64,000 nt of DNA. Origin: CADCVQ01 sp038260305. GTDB lineage: Bacteria; Actinomycetota; Thermoleophilia; Solirubrobacterales; Solirubrobacteraceae. Positions 8,127 to 16,275 of this stretch are shown piece after piece. Numbering within the stretch: position 1 is the first letter of the stretch; each line of letters begins with the position of its first letter. The translations under genes were made by a program, and so were the position numbers. The stretch is taken from assembly GCA_038260305.1 (NCBI GenBank), contig JBBSNY010000009.1:76780-140779 (forward strand). Reading direction: 5' to 3'. Under the pieces are notes generated by a model that was given only the letters and a program-made list of their open reading frames with translations, was not told where the DNA came from and did no database searches.

Positions 8127-8825
8127 GTGGCCGATCCCGCAGACCCCGCCGTCAGCCTGCGCGGCGCCGGCCGCCGCTACGGTGAGCGCGCCGCGCTGCG
8201 TGACGTCACGGTCGACCTGCCGGCCGGGCAGACGCTCGTCGTCTTCGGCCCCAACGGCGCCGGCAAGACGACCCTGCTGCGGATGCTCGCCACGCTCCTG
8301 CGACCGCACGCCGGCGAGGTCCGCGTGCTCGGCGCCAAGCTGCCCGACGAGGGCTACGCGGTGCGCGGCCGGATCGGCTTCCTCGGCCACGACCCGCTGC
8401 TGTACCGCGAGCTCAGCGCGCGCGAGAACCTGCGCTTCCACGCCCGCCTGCACCGCATCGAGGCGGCCGCCGAGCGCGTCGAGGCGGTGCTCGAGGCCGT
8501 CGGCATGGAGCACCGCGGCAACGATCCGATCGCAGAGCTGTCGCGCGGGATGGTGCAGCGCATCGCCGTCGCGCGCGCCGTCCTGCACGAGCCCGAGCTG
8601 CTGCTGCTCGACGAGCCGCTCGCGAACCTCGACCCCGCGGCACAGGCCCTGCTCGCCCCGCTGATCGGCGCCGGCAGCGGCCGCACGCGCGTCGTCACGA
8701 GCCACGATCCCGTCGGCGGCCTGGAGGGCGCCGACCTCGTGCTCGGCCTGAAGCGCGCGCGCATGCTGCTGCTCGCGCCCGCGGCCGACGTCAGCCCGGA
8801 GCGGATCGCGGAGCTGTACGCATGA
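8127..8825 (+). CDS. ccmA: Heme-exporter ABC ATP-binding protein CcmA
   Basis: 232-residue ABC ATPase with Walker A GPNGAGKTT, signature LSRGMVQRIAVA and Walker B LLLLDEPLANLD. Its position directly before a CcmB and a CcmC homologue identifies it as CcmA, the ATPase of the cytochrome c maturation system that releases holo-CcmE heme. GTG start at 8127. The stop overlaps the ccmB ATG by 4 bp. Confidence 0.9.
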   Translation: MADPADPAVSLRGAGRRYGERAALRDVTVDLPAGQTLVVFGPNGAGKTTLLRMLATLLRPHAGEVRVLGAKLPDEGYAVRGRIGFLGHDPLLYRELSARENLRFHARLHRIEAAAERVEAVLEAVGMEHRGNDPIAELSRGMVQRIAVARAVLHEPELLLLDEPLANLDPAAQALLAPLIGAGSGRTRVVTSHDPVGGLEGADLVLGLKRARMLLLAPAADVSPERIAELYA

Positions 8826-9496
8826 GGCGCACGGTCGCCGCGCTGCTGCGCAAGGAGCTCGCGCTCGAGCTGCGCACCGGCGAGTCCGTGCCGGCGATGG
8901 TCCTGTTCGCGATTACGACCTACGTCATCTTCCACTTCGGCCTCGATCGCAACACGATCGCCGGCAGCCTCGCCTCGGGGGTGCTGTGGGTGACACTCCT
9001 GTTCGCCGCGATCCTCGGCATCAACCGCCTGTTCGTCGCCGAGCATGAGCAGGGCGGCTTCGACGGCTTCCTGCTGGCCCCGGTCGACCGCACGTCGCTG
9101 TTCGTCGCGAAGGCGATCACGCTGTTCTGCTTTCTGTGTCTCGTCGAGGTCGTCGCCGTGCCGGCGTTCGCCGTGCTGCTGCTTGGGCCGTCGCTCGGAC
9201 AGGCGCTGCCGGCGCTGCTCGTCGTGCTGGTCGCGGCGAACGTCGGCATCAGCGTCGTCGGCACGCTCGTCGCCGCGCTCGCGATCCAGACGCGCGCCCG
9301 CGACCTCATGGTGCCGCTGCTCGTGCTGCCGCTGCTCGTGCCAGTTGTGCTCGGCGCGTCGCGCGCGACGTCGCCGCTGCTGGTGCAAGGCGGCGCGGCG
9401 GCGCTTCCAGGTAACTGGATGGCAATGCTCGCTCTCTATGATCTGCTGTTCGCGCTGATCGCCTATGCGGTCTTCGACTTCCTGCTGGAGGACTGA
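8822..9496 (+). CDS. ccmB: Heme-exporter membrane protein CcmB
   Basis: 224 residues with about six membrane segments. The N-terminal LLRKELALELRTGESVPAM and the ILGINRLFVAEHEQGGFDG segment are typical of CcmB. It is the permease partner of CcmA. The start overlaps ccmA (ATGA). The last codons carry the GGAGGA that appears to serve as ribosome site for ccmC. Confidence 0.9.
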   Translation: MRRTVAALLRKELALELRTGESVPAMVLFAITTYVIFHFGLDRNTIAGSLASGVLWVTLLFAAILGINRLFVAEHEQGGFDGFLLAPVDRTSLFVAKAITLFCFLCLVEVVAVPAFAVLLLGPSLGQALPALLVVLVAANVGISVVGTLVAALAIQTRARDLMVPLLVLPLLVPVVLGASRATSPLLVQGGAAALPGNWMAMLALYDLLFALIAYAVFDFLLED

Positions 9497-9499
9497 CCA

Positions 9500-10228
9500 A
9501 TCGTCTACGGCAAGGGCCTCAAGGGCCTCTCCATCGCCACGGTCGCCGTGCTCACGGCCGCGTTCGCGCTGGCCTTCTTCTACGCGCCGACCGACGCCGA
9601 CCAGGGGATCATCCAGAAGATCTTCTACGTCCACGTGCCGATGGCGATCGTCGCGCTGTGCGGCTTCGTCGCCGGCGGCGTCTTCGCGGTCATGCACCTG
9701 CGCACGCGCGATCGCAAGTGGGACATGCGCTCCTACGTCGCGATCCACCTGTCGATCGTGCTCGCCGTCGGCGTCCTGCTGACGGGCTCGATCTGGGCGC
9801 GCGCCTCGTGGGGTCATTGGTGGGTGTGGGACGAGCCGATGCTCGTCGTCTTCCTCATCGTCTTCCTGCTCTACGCGACCTACCAGCCACTGCGCTTCTC
9901 GATCGAGGACCCCGAGAAGCAGGCGACATACGCGTCGGTCTTCGCGATCACGGCGGGCGCGTTCGTGCCGCTGTGCTTCAGCGCGGTGCGGATGGCGCAG
10001 GGCCTCACGCACCCGCAGGCCGGCACGATGACGACGAGCGGCCCGGCCAGCGTGTCGCAGACGTTCCTCGTCGCGCTGCTCGGCATGACGCTGCTGTTCA
10101 TCACGCTGTGGAAGTACGAGATGGCCTCCAAGAACGCGAGCTCGAAGCTGCGCTCGCTGCGCCGCCGGCTCGCCGGCGACGACGACTTCGCCCCGGCCTC
10201 CGGCCGCAGCGCGGCGCCCCAGCTCTGA
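9500..10228 (+). CDS. ccmC: Heme-handling membrane protein CcmC, probable ATC start
   Basis: Multi-pass CcmC/CcsA-family protein. It carries YVHVPMA after the first helix and the Trp-rich heme motif WGHWWVWDEPM on an external loop, which presents heme to CcmE. The only canonical start (GTG 9548) would cut the first membrane helix and has no ribosome site. The same frame is open back to the ccmB stop, and an ATC at 9500 lies 7 nt after GGAGGA (9487-9492). ATC is therefore preferred, giving 242 residues and a complete first helix. The basic C-terminus ends before the ATGA overlap with the next gene. Confidence 0.85.
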   Translation: MVYGKGLKGLSIATVAVLTAAFALAFFYAPTDADQGIIQKIFYVHVPMAIVALCGFVAGGVFAVMHLRTRDRKWDMRSYVAIHLSIVLAVGVLLTGSIWARASWGHWWVWDEPMLVVFLIVFLLYATYQPLRFSIEDPEKQATYASVFAITAGAFVPLCFSAVRMAQGLTHPQAGTMTTSGPASVSQTFLVALLGMTLLFITLWKYEMASKNASSKLRSLRRRLAGDDDFAPASGRSAAPQL

Positions 10229-10455
10229 TGACCGTGCTCGCGCTCTCCGGTGGCGACCGCTACGTGGCCGGCGCGTACGTCGTCTTCCTGCTGCTTGTGC
10301 TCTCCTACCTCGCGATCATGGCCGTCAAGCTGAGCCGCATCGAGCGCGAGGTCGTCGAGCTCGCCGAGATCGTCGAGGCGCGCGACCAGACGGGCGACGC
10401 GCCGCCGCCGCCGCCGCCGCCGCCGGCGAAGCGAGCGAAGGAGCCGGTCGCGTGA
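10228..10455 (+). CDS. Small CcmD-like membrane protein
   Basis: 75 residues: a single membrane helix (VAGAYVVFLLLVLSYLAIM), a charged helix (KLSRIEREVVELAEIVE) and a Pro-rich basic tail with eight consecutive prolines. Size, topology and position directly after ccmC fit CcmD, the small subunit that aids holo-CcmE release. The sequence is too short for proof. ATG overlaps the ccmC stop, and its own stop overlaps the hemA GTG. Confidence 0.7.
   Translation: MTVLALSGGDRYVAGAYVVFLLLVLSYLAIMAVKLSRIEREVVELAEIVEARDQTGDAPPPPPPPPAKRAKEPVA
10402..10425 (+). repeat. (CCG)8 trinucleotide run encoding polyproline
   Basis: Eight perfect CCG units in frame give eight prolines in the CcmD-like tail. Length changes would be in multiples of a codon and so would not shift the frame. 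Confidence 0.8.
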
Positions 10456-11798
10456 GCGAGCTCATCACGCTCGGCATCTCACACAAGACCGCGCCCGTGC
10501 AGCTTCGCGAGCGGCTCGCGCTGACGCAGCCCGACATGCGCACGTTCCTGCAGGACGTCGTCGAGCATCCCGAGGTCCACGAGGCCGTCGTCATCTCGAC
10601 CTGCAACCGCACCGAGCTGTCGCTCGTCGTCGGCGACCCGGTGCTCGCCGAGAGCGGCGTGCTCGGGATGCTCGCCCAGCGCGCGCAGGTGCGCCCGACC
10701 GAGCTCGCCGAGAAGATCTACTCGCCGCGCAACTGCGACGCCGCGCGGCAGCTGTTCCGGGTCTGCAGCGGCCTCGAGTCGATGATCGTCGGCGAGGCCG
10801 AGATCCAGGGCCAGGTCAAGCGCGCCTACGAGGAGGCGCTGGCGGCCGGCACCACCGGCCCACTGACGAATCGCCTCTTCACGGCCGCGCTGCAGACCGG
10901 CAAGCGTGTGCGAAGCGAGACCGCGATCGGCCTCGGACGCGCGTCGATCTCGTCGGTCGCCGTCGAGCTCGCGATGGACGTGCTCGGCGACCGGCCCAAC
11001 CCGCACGTCGTGATCATCGGCGCGGGCGCGACGAGCGAGCTGACGGCGCGCGCCCTGGCCGACAGCGGCGTGCGCACGATCTTCGTCGCCAACCGCCACG
11101 CCGATCGCGCGCGCTCGCTGGCCGAGCGCTTCAACGGCGGGGTCGTCGCGCTCGACGAGCTGCCCGAACAGCTCGAGCACGCAGACGTCGTCGTCGCCTC
11201 GACGGCATCGCCGCACCCGATCCTCGGCGAGGAGGAGCTCGAGCTCGTCATGCGCGCCCGCGTTGGACGGCCGCTGCTGCTCGTCGACATCGCCGTGCCG
11301 CGCGACATCGATGCCGCCTGCGGCGACCTCGACGGCGTGACGCTCTATGACATGGACGACCTGCAGTCGCGTGTCGCGCAGACGATCTCCAGCCGCGAGA
11401 TGGAGGCCCTGCGCGCCGACGCGATCGTCGAGGAGGAGATCACCCGCTTCGCCGAGTGGCTCGGCTCGCTCGCCGTCCAGCCGACGATCCGCGCGCTGCG
11501 CGACTACGGCGACGCCATCGTCGAGCAGGTGCTCGGCGAGAATGCGGGCCGCTGGGAGACGGTCTCCGAGCGCGATCTCGCGCGCGTCGAGTCCGTCGCG
11601 CGCTCGGTCATGAACCGCCTCCTGCACGAGCCGACGCTGCACCTGCGCACACTCGGCGAGGGCCGCAGCCACGGTCGTCTGCAGATCATGCGCGAGCTGT
11701 TCGGGATAGAGGGCGCGCCCGACGCGGCTGCCGAGCACGTCGCGACTGCCGGCGACAACGTGCGCCCGCTGCCGCGCCGCGCGTCCGGCGCCTCCTGA
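10452..11798 (+). CDS. hemA: Glutamyl-tRNA reductase
   Basis: 448 residues. First committed enzyme of C5-pathway tetrapyrrole synthesis; it reduces Glu-tRNA to glutamate-1-semialdehyde with NADPH. Hallmarks: SHKTAPVQLRERLA near the N-terminus, the nucleophile Cys51 in STCNRTEL, GEAEIQGQVKRAY, and a Rossmann segment VVIIGAGATSELTARAL. The C-terminal dimerisation helices are present. GTG start overlaps the CcmD-like stop (GTGA), tying heme synthesis to the cytochrome maturation genes in one operon. Confidence 0.95.
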   Translation: MSELITLGISHKTAPVQLRERLALTQPDMRTFLQDVVEHPEVHEAVVISTCNRTELSLVVGDPVLAESGVLGMLAQRAQVRPTELAEKIYSPRNCDAARQLFRVCSGLESMIVGEAEIQGQVKRAYEEALAAGTTGPLTNRLFTAALQTGKRVRSETAIGLGRASISSVAVELAMDVLGDRPNPHVVIIGAGATSELTARALADSGVRTIFVANRHADRARSLAERFNGGVVALDELPEQLEHADVVVASTASPHPILGEEELELVMRARVGRPLLLVDIAVPRDIDAACGDLDGVTLYDMDDLQSRVAQTISSREMEALRADAIVEEEITRFAEWLGSLAVQPTIRALRDYGDAIVEQVLGENAGRWETVSERDLARVESVARSVMNRLLHEPTLHLRTLGEGRSHGRLQIMRELFGIEGAPDAAAEHVATAGDNVRPLPRRASGAS

Positions 11799-11841
11799 GG
11801 TCCATGGGCCGTCCCGCGTGCGCTCGCAGGGCGAGGCGCTA

Positions 11842-12747
11842 ATGCGCGTCGGCACGCGGGCGAGCCCATTGGCGCTCGCGCAGTCGCGGACGGTCGCGGG
11901 CCTGCTCGGCACCGATGCGCAGCTCGTGCCGATGACGACGTCCGGCGATCGAGACAGGGCGGGGACGGATGCCGCCTCCGGCGCCCGAGTCCAGGACAAG
12001 GAGCGCTGGGTCAAGGAGCTCGAGCTCGCGCTGCTGGCCGGCGAGATCGACCTGGCCGTCCACAGCGCCAAGGACGTGCCGAGCGAGCTGCCCGACGGCC
12101 TCGAGCTCGTCGGCGCCCCGCCGCGGGGCGACCCCTTCGACGCGCTTGTCGGCGCGCCGTCACTCGATGCCCTGCCGGAGGGTGCGCGCATCGGGACCGC
12201 GTCGCCGCGCCGCGCCGCGCAGCTGCGCGCCCTGCGCGAGGACCTCGAGATCCGCGTCATCCACGGCAACGTCGACACCCGCCTGCGATTGCTCGCCGAC
12301 GGCGAGCTCGACGCGCTCGTGCTCGCCGCTGCCGGCCTCATCCGGCTCGGCCGCGGGGACGAGATCGGCTGCGTGCTCGTCGCGCTCGTGCCCTCGCCGG
12401 GGCAGGGGACGCTCGTGCTCGAAGCGCGCGTCGGCGACTCCCGTGCCGCCGCCGCCGCGCGGGGGATCACGGACGCCCCGAGCTGGGACGCTCTGTGCGC
12501 CGAGCGCACGCTCGTCGCGGGACTCGACGCGAGCTGCCGCACGCCGCTCGGCGCCTACGCGACGATCGGCGGCGACGGCGTCGTCCTACGGACGTTCGTC
12601 GGCCTGCCCGACGGCTCGCAATGGCTGCGCGACGAGACGCCTGCCGTGGCGACGCCGCGCGAGGCCGGCGAGCTCGCAGCGTCGCGCCTGCTGGCGGCCG
12701 GCGGCGGCGAGCTGCTGCGTCGCGCCGAGGAGCTCGCCGCCCGATGA
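11842..12747 (+). CDS. hemC: Hydroxymethylbilane synthase (porphobilinogen deaminase)
   Basis: 301 residues. Joins four porphobilinogens into hydroxymethylbilane. Motifs: RVGTRASPLALAQ at the start, KDVPSELPDG, GTASPRRAAQLRA, and Cys232 in ASCRTPLGAYA, which holds the dipyrromethane cofactor. ATG at 11842 is preferred over the in-frame GTG 24 nt upstream because the family sequence begins there and GGCGAGG precedes it. The stop overlaps the next ATG. Confidence 0.95.
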   Translation: MRVGTRASPLALAQSRTVAGLLGTDAQLVPMTTSGDRDRAGTDAASGARVQDKERWVKELELALLAGEIDLAVHSAKDVPSELPDGLELVGAPPRGDPFDALVGAPSLDALPEGARIGTASPRRAAQLRALREDLEIRVIHGNVDTRLRLLADGELDALVLAAAGLIRLGRGDEIGCVLVALVPSPGQGTLVLEARVGDSRAAAAARGITDAPSWDALCAERTLVAGLDASCRTPLGAYATIGGDGVVLRTFVGLPDGSQWLRDETPAVATPREAGELAASRLLAAGGGELLRRAEELAAR

Positions 12748-14201
12748 CCGCGTATCTCGTCGGCGCCGGGCCTGGCGACAAGGGCCTCATGACCGCGCGC
12801 TCGCTCGAGCTCATCGCGCTCGCCGACGTCATCCTCTTCGACAAGCTCATCCCCGACGGCGCGCTCGACGGCGCCCGACCGGACGCCGAACTCGTCGACG
12901 TCGGCAAGATCGGCGGCGCCGCGCAGGTGCCGCAGGAGACGACGAACGAGCTGCTCCTGCGCCACGCCCAGGCCGGCCGCGAGGTCGTGCGGCTTAAGGG
13001 CGGCGACCCGTTCGTCTTCGGGCGCGGCGGCGAGGAGGCGCAGCTCCTGCGGGCACATGAGCTGGACTTCGAGGTCGTGCCGGGCGTGACGGCGGGCGTC
13101 GCGGCGCCGGCCTACGCGGGCATCCCGGTGACCCAGCGCGGCGTCAGCGCGGCCGTCGCGTTCGTCACCGGGCATGAGGATCCCGCGAAGCCCGACACGC
13201 TGCTGGACTGGCCCGCGCTCGCGGCCTTCCCCGGCACGCTCGTCTTCTACATGGGCGTGCGCAGCCTCGACCGGATCGCGGCGCAGCTCGTCGCGGGCGG
13301 TCGGCCGGCGTCGCAGCCGGTGGCGGTCGTCCAGCGCGGGACGTTCGCCGACCAGCGCACGGTCAGCGGCACGCTCGCCGACATTGCCGCGCGGGCCGCG
13401 GAGGCCGGCGTCAGGGCGCCGGCGATCACGGTCGTCGGCGACGTCGCCTCCCTGCACGACGAGATCGCCTGGTTCGGGGCCGGACCATTGGCGGGCCGCA
13501 CGATCGCCGTGACCCGGGCGCGCGCCCAGGCGAGCCCGCTCGCGGCGCGGCTGCGCGCGCTCGGCGCGACCGTCGTCGAGGCGCCCGTGATCCGGATCGA
13601 GCCGATCGCGGCGACCTTGCCCGACCTCGCGGGCTTCGACCTGCTCTGCGTGACGAGCCCGAACGGGGCGCGGCGCCTGCTCGAGTGCTGTCGCGACGCG
13701 CGCGACCTGCGCGGCCCGGCGATCGCGGCGATCGGCCCCGGCACGGCCGACACGCTGCGCGCCGGCGGCATCGAGGCCGACCTGATCCCGCCGCGCGCGG
13801 TCGCCGAGTCGCTCGTGGAGGCGCTGGCCGAGCGGCCGGTGCGGCGTGCGCTGATCGCCCGCGCCGAGCAGGCGCGCGAGCTGCTGCCCGACGCGCTGCG
13901 CGCCCGCGGCGCCGAGGTCGAGATCCTGCCGCTCTACCGGACCGTCGCCGAGCCGCTCGACGACGACGCCCGCGCTGCGGCGCTCGGCGCCGACTACGTC
14001 ACGTTCACGTCGGCCTCGGCGGTCCGCTTCTTCGTAGCGGCCGCCGGACCGGGCGGGTGGGGATCGGATCAGCGGATCGTCTCGATCGGCCCGATCACAA
14101 GCGCCGAGCTGCGCGAACACGGCCTCGAGCCGCGGATCGAGGCCAGCAAGCACACGCCGGACGGCCTCGTCGCCGCGCTCGTCGCGGCGGGCGGCAGCTG
14201 A
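12744..14201 (+). CDS. Uroporphyrinogen-III C-methyltransferase / uroporphyrinogen-III synthase fusion
   Basis: 485-residue fusion. Residues 1-245 are a SUMT/CobA methyltransferase (VGAGPGDKGLMTARSLELI, VRLKGGDPFVFGRGGEE, GIPVTQRGVSAAVAFVTGHE), making precorrin-2 for siroheme or B12. Residues about 250-485 are HemD, the synthase that closes the ring (GRTIAVTRARAQASPLAARL, FTSASAVRFF). One polypeptide thus forms uroporphyrinogen III and methylates it. Starts in a 4-bp overlap with hemC. The usual downstream hemB is not here. Confidence 0.93.
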   Translation: MTAYLVGAGPGDKGLMTARSLELIALADVILFDKLIPDGALDGARPDAELVDVGKIGGAAQVPQETTNELLLRHAQAGREVVRLKGGDPFVFGRGGEEAQLLRAHELDFEVVPGVTAGVAAPAYAGIPVTQRGVSAAVAFVTGHEDPAKPDTLLDWPALAAFPGTLVFYMGVRSLDRIAAQLVAGGRPASQPVAVVQRGTFADQRTVSGTLADIAARAAEAGVRAPAITVVGDVASLHDEIAWFGAGPLAGRTIAVTRARAQASPLAARLRALGATVVEAPVIRIEPIAATLPDLAGFDLLCVTSPNGARRLLECCRDARDLRGPAIAAIGPGTADTLRAGGIEADLIPPRAVAESLVEALAERPVRRALIARAEQARELLPDALRARGAEVEILPLYRTVAEPLDDDARAAALGADYVTFTSASAVRFFVAAAGPGGWGSDQRIVSIGPITSAELREHGLEPRIEASKHTPDGLVAALVAAGGS

Positions 14202-14240
14202 CGCGATCGCCGGCCTTGGACGACGTGCGAGAATCGAAGC

Positions 14241-14534
14241 ATGGCCGCACGCGCTGAACACCAGGAGCAGTTGACATACACGGCGGTCTTGACGCCGGGT
14301 GACGACGGCTTCATCTGCGCACAGATCGCCGAGATGCCGGAGGCGATCAGCCAGGGTCGCACCGAGGAGGAGGCCAAGGCGAACGTCGCCGAGGCGCTCG
14401 AGTTAGCGCTCGAGTGGCGCCGGCAGGAGGGCGAGTCGCTCCCCGCCGCGGTGCACGTCACGGTGGCCCCTATGAGTGAGGAGCGTAGAAGCCACGGTCC
14501 TTGGGCCGCCACAGCCTCGCGGGGTACGCAGTGA
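14241..14534 (+). CDS. HicB-family antitoxin-like protein
   Basis: 97 residues. LTYTAVLTPGDDGFICAQI, then SQGRTEEEAKANVAEALELAL is the partial RNase H fold of HicB antitoxins, which neutralise HicA mRNA interferases. There is no ribbon-helix-helix tail; the last 25 residues look unrelated and may be non-native. No intact HicA lies on either side, but a degraded HicA-like stretch may follow. An orphan HicB could have another regulatory role. Confidence 0.8.
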   Translation: MAARAEHQEQLTYTAVLTPGDDGFICAQIAEMPEAISQGRTEEEAKANVAEALELALEWRRQEGESLPAAVHVTVAPMSEERRSHGPWAATASRGTQ

Positions 14535-14540
14535 CCGCTG

Positions 14541-14694
14541 CGTAGTACAGAGCGTTTGAAACCTGCGCCATCAGGAACAAGGTCAGGAGTTCTATTTGGG
14601 GACCAGGAAACGGGCGCGGGGATTGCTCCGTCCCGCGAAGGCCTGGCAGGGCGATTCTCGCTCGCAGGGGCGCGAGAGACGCCGCGCCCGGAAC
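14541..14694 (+). pseudogene. Possible decayed hicA toxin remnant
   Basis: In one forward frame near 14562-14650 the translation reads CAIR..., then SSIW, PGNGRGDCSVPRR. HicA toxins have C...R...HSIW.NP.NGR...VPRH at this spacing. The catalytic His is replaced, no start codon precedes the stretch and stops lie upstream. The match is weak and based on pattern only; chance similarity is possible. Confidence 0.3.
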
Positions 14695-14700
14695 TAGACT
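14695..14700 (+). promoter_or_regulatory. Candidate -10 box for the SAM hydrolase gene
   Basis: TAGACT ends 9 nt before the ATG at 14710. The identical hexamer precedes purA at nearly the same distance. Confidence 0.45.
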
Positions 14701-14709
14701 CACGGGCCC

Positions 14710-15510
14710 ATGGCCGTGCTGACGTTCCTCAGCGACTACGGGCTCGACGACGACTTCGTCGGCGTCTGCCACGGGGTGATCGCCGGCATCGCGCCGGACG
14801 CGCGGGTCATCGACATCACGCACGGCATCGCGCGTCACGACGTGCGCGCCGGGGCGATCGTCCTGCGGCGCGCGCTGGGATATATGCCGCCCGGCGTGCA
14901 CCTCGCGGTCGTCGATCCCGGCGTCGGCTCGGAGCGCCGGGCCGTCGCGCTGCGCTGCGCCGACCCGTCCGGGCGGCTGCTCGTCGGGCCCGACAACGGG
15001 CTGCTGACGCAAGCCGCGGAGCGCTTCGGCGGGGTGGTCGAGGCCGTCGACCTTGACAGCTCGCCGTTCGCCCTGGACTCGGTCGCGGCGAGCTTTCATG
15101 GCCGTGACCTGTTCGCCCCCGTCGCGGCTCACCTCGCCGCGGGGGCGACGCTCGCGCAGACCGGGACCCCGCTGGACCCGGCCGGGCTCGTTACGCTTGA
15201 GCTGCCGCGGGCGCAGATCCGCGCCGACGGGCTGCTCGCGCACGTCCTGCTCGCCGACCGCTACGGCAACGTCCTGCTCGACGCCGAACGTGTCCACGTC
15301 GAGGCTGCCGGGCTCGACGGCGTCGGAGCGGTCATCGTCAACGGCATCCGCGCGGCCCACGTCACGACGTTCGCGGACGTCCCCGCCGGAGGGTTGCTGC
15401 TCTACGAGGACGCCTACGGCGCGCTGTCGCTGGCGATCAACCGCGGCTCCGCCATGCAGACTCTGGGCCTCGAGATCGACGCTGTCGTGCGGATCGCGCC
15501 GGCCGCATGA
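14710..15510 (+). CDS. S-adenosyl-L-methionine hydrolase (adenosine-forming), DUF62 family
   Basis: 266 residues. The N-domain has FLSDYGLDDDFVGVCHGV and the D/H-rich VVDPGVGS motif; the middle has GPDNGLL and SFHGRDLFAP. Family enzymes activate water to split SAM into adenosine and methionine (fluorinase-like fold without the halogen site). Cytoplasmic. It starts an operon: its stop overlaps the biotin ligase ATG. Confidence 0.9.
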   Translation: MAVLTFLSDYGLDDDFVGVCHGVIAGIAPDARVIDITHGIARHDVRAGAIVLRRALGYMPPGVHLAVVDPGVGSERRAVALRCADPSGRLLVGPDNGLLTQAAERFGGVVEAVDLDSSPFALDSVAASFHGRDLFAPVAAHLAAGATLAQTGTPLDPAGLVTLELPRAQIRADGLLAHVLLADRYGNVLLDAERVHVEAAGLDGVGAVIVNGIRAAHVTTFADVPAGGLLLYEDAYGALSLAINRGSAMQTLGLEIDAVVRIAPAA

Positions 15511-16265
15511 GCTCGTACGAGGCGCCGCTCCGGCCCGGCGGCGCCGGCGAGGGGCTGCGCGTGGAGTCCCGGCGGCTCGGGACGCCGCGCCTGCACCTGC
15601 GCAGCACGGACTCGACGAACGACCGAGCCCGCGCGCTGGCGATGGAGGGCGCGCCGCACGGCACGCTCGTCACGGCCGGCGAGCAGACCGCGGGCCGCGG
15701 GCGTCAGGGGCGCAGCTGGAGCGCGCCGCCGGGCCGGGCGTTGCTGGCGTCGCTCGTGCTGCGCGACGCTCCGATACTGCTCGCGCTTGCGAGCGCGCTC
15801 GCGGTGGCGGACGTGGTGGGTGACGAGGCCACGATCAAATGGCCCAACGACGTGCTGCTCGGCGAGCGCAAGGTGGCGGGGATCCTCGCCGAGTCGCGCC
15901 CCCAGGACGGTTGGGTCGTGCTCGGGATCGGCCTCAACGTCGCCGTGCGCGCGGCGGACCTGCCGCCCGAGGTTGCGCTGCGCGCGGCCGGGCTGGGGCT
16001 CGCGCCGGACGACGTCGAGCCGACCCTCGCCCGCCTGCTCGGTGCGCTCCAGCGGCGCTTCGGCCAGGACGCGGCGACGATCCTCGGTGACTATCGCCCG
16101 CGCGACGCGCTGCTCGGGAGGGCGGTTCACTGGCGCCGGGAGCACGGCGTCGGGGCGGGCGTCGACGACGACGGTCGGCTACTCGTCGACCGCGCGGATG
16201 GCGTTCGCGTCGTGCTCGACGCCGGCGAGGTGCACCTCCACAAGCCCTTCACATCGGGCGACTAG
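15507..16265 (+). CDS. Biotin--[acetyl-CoA-carboxylase] ligase
   Basis: 252 residues, a monofunctional (no DNA-binding domain) BirA/HPL-type ligase that biotinylates carboxylase carrier subunits. Visible motifs: STDSTNDRA, the biotinyl-AMP loop QTAGRGRQGRSW, and IKWPNDVLLGERKVAGIL, then VLGIGLNV. The C-terminal SH3-like domain is present (LLGRAVHWRREHG). The ATG overlaps the preceding stop. Confidence 0.93.
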   Translation: MSSYEAPLRPGGAGEGLRVESRRLGTPRLHLRSTDSTNDRARALAMEGAPHGTLVTAGEQTAGRGRQGRSWSAPPGRALLASLVLRDAPILLALASALAVADVVGDEATIKWPNDVLLGERKVAGILAESRPQDGWVVLGIGLNVAVRAADLPPEVALRAAGLGLAPDDVEPTLARLLGALQRRFGQDAATILGDYRPRDALLGRAVHWRREHGVGAGVDDDGRLLVDRADGVRVVLDAGEVHLHKPFTSGD

Positions 16266-16268
16266 TCT
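16263..16268 (+). promoter_or_regulatory. Candidate -10 box for the PAP2 gene
   Basis: TAGTCT overlaps the birA stop and ends 7 nt before the PAP2 ATG. Confidence 0.4.
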
Positions 16269-16275
16269 GGATCGA

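Noticed and set aside
10479..12542. Long minus-strand frame across hemA and hemC
   Set aside because: Shadow of two clearly identified genes; no family features.
14470..14571. Short minus-strand peptide opposite the HicB end
   Set aside because: About 33 residues without a ribosome site, family match or conserved context.
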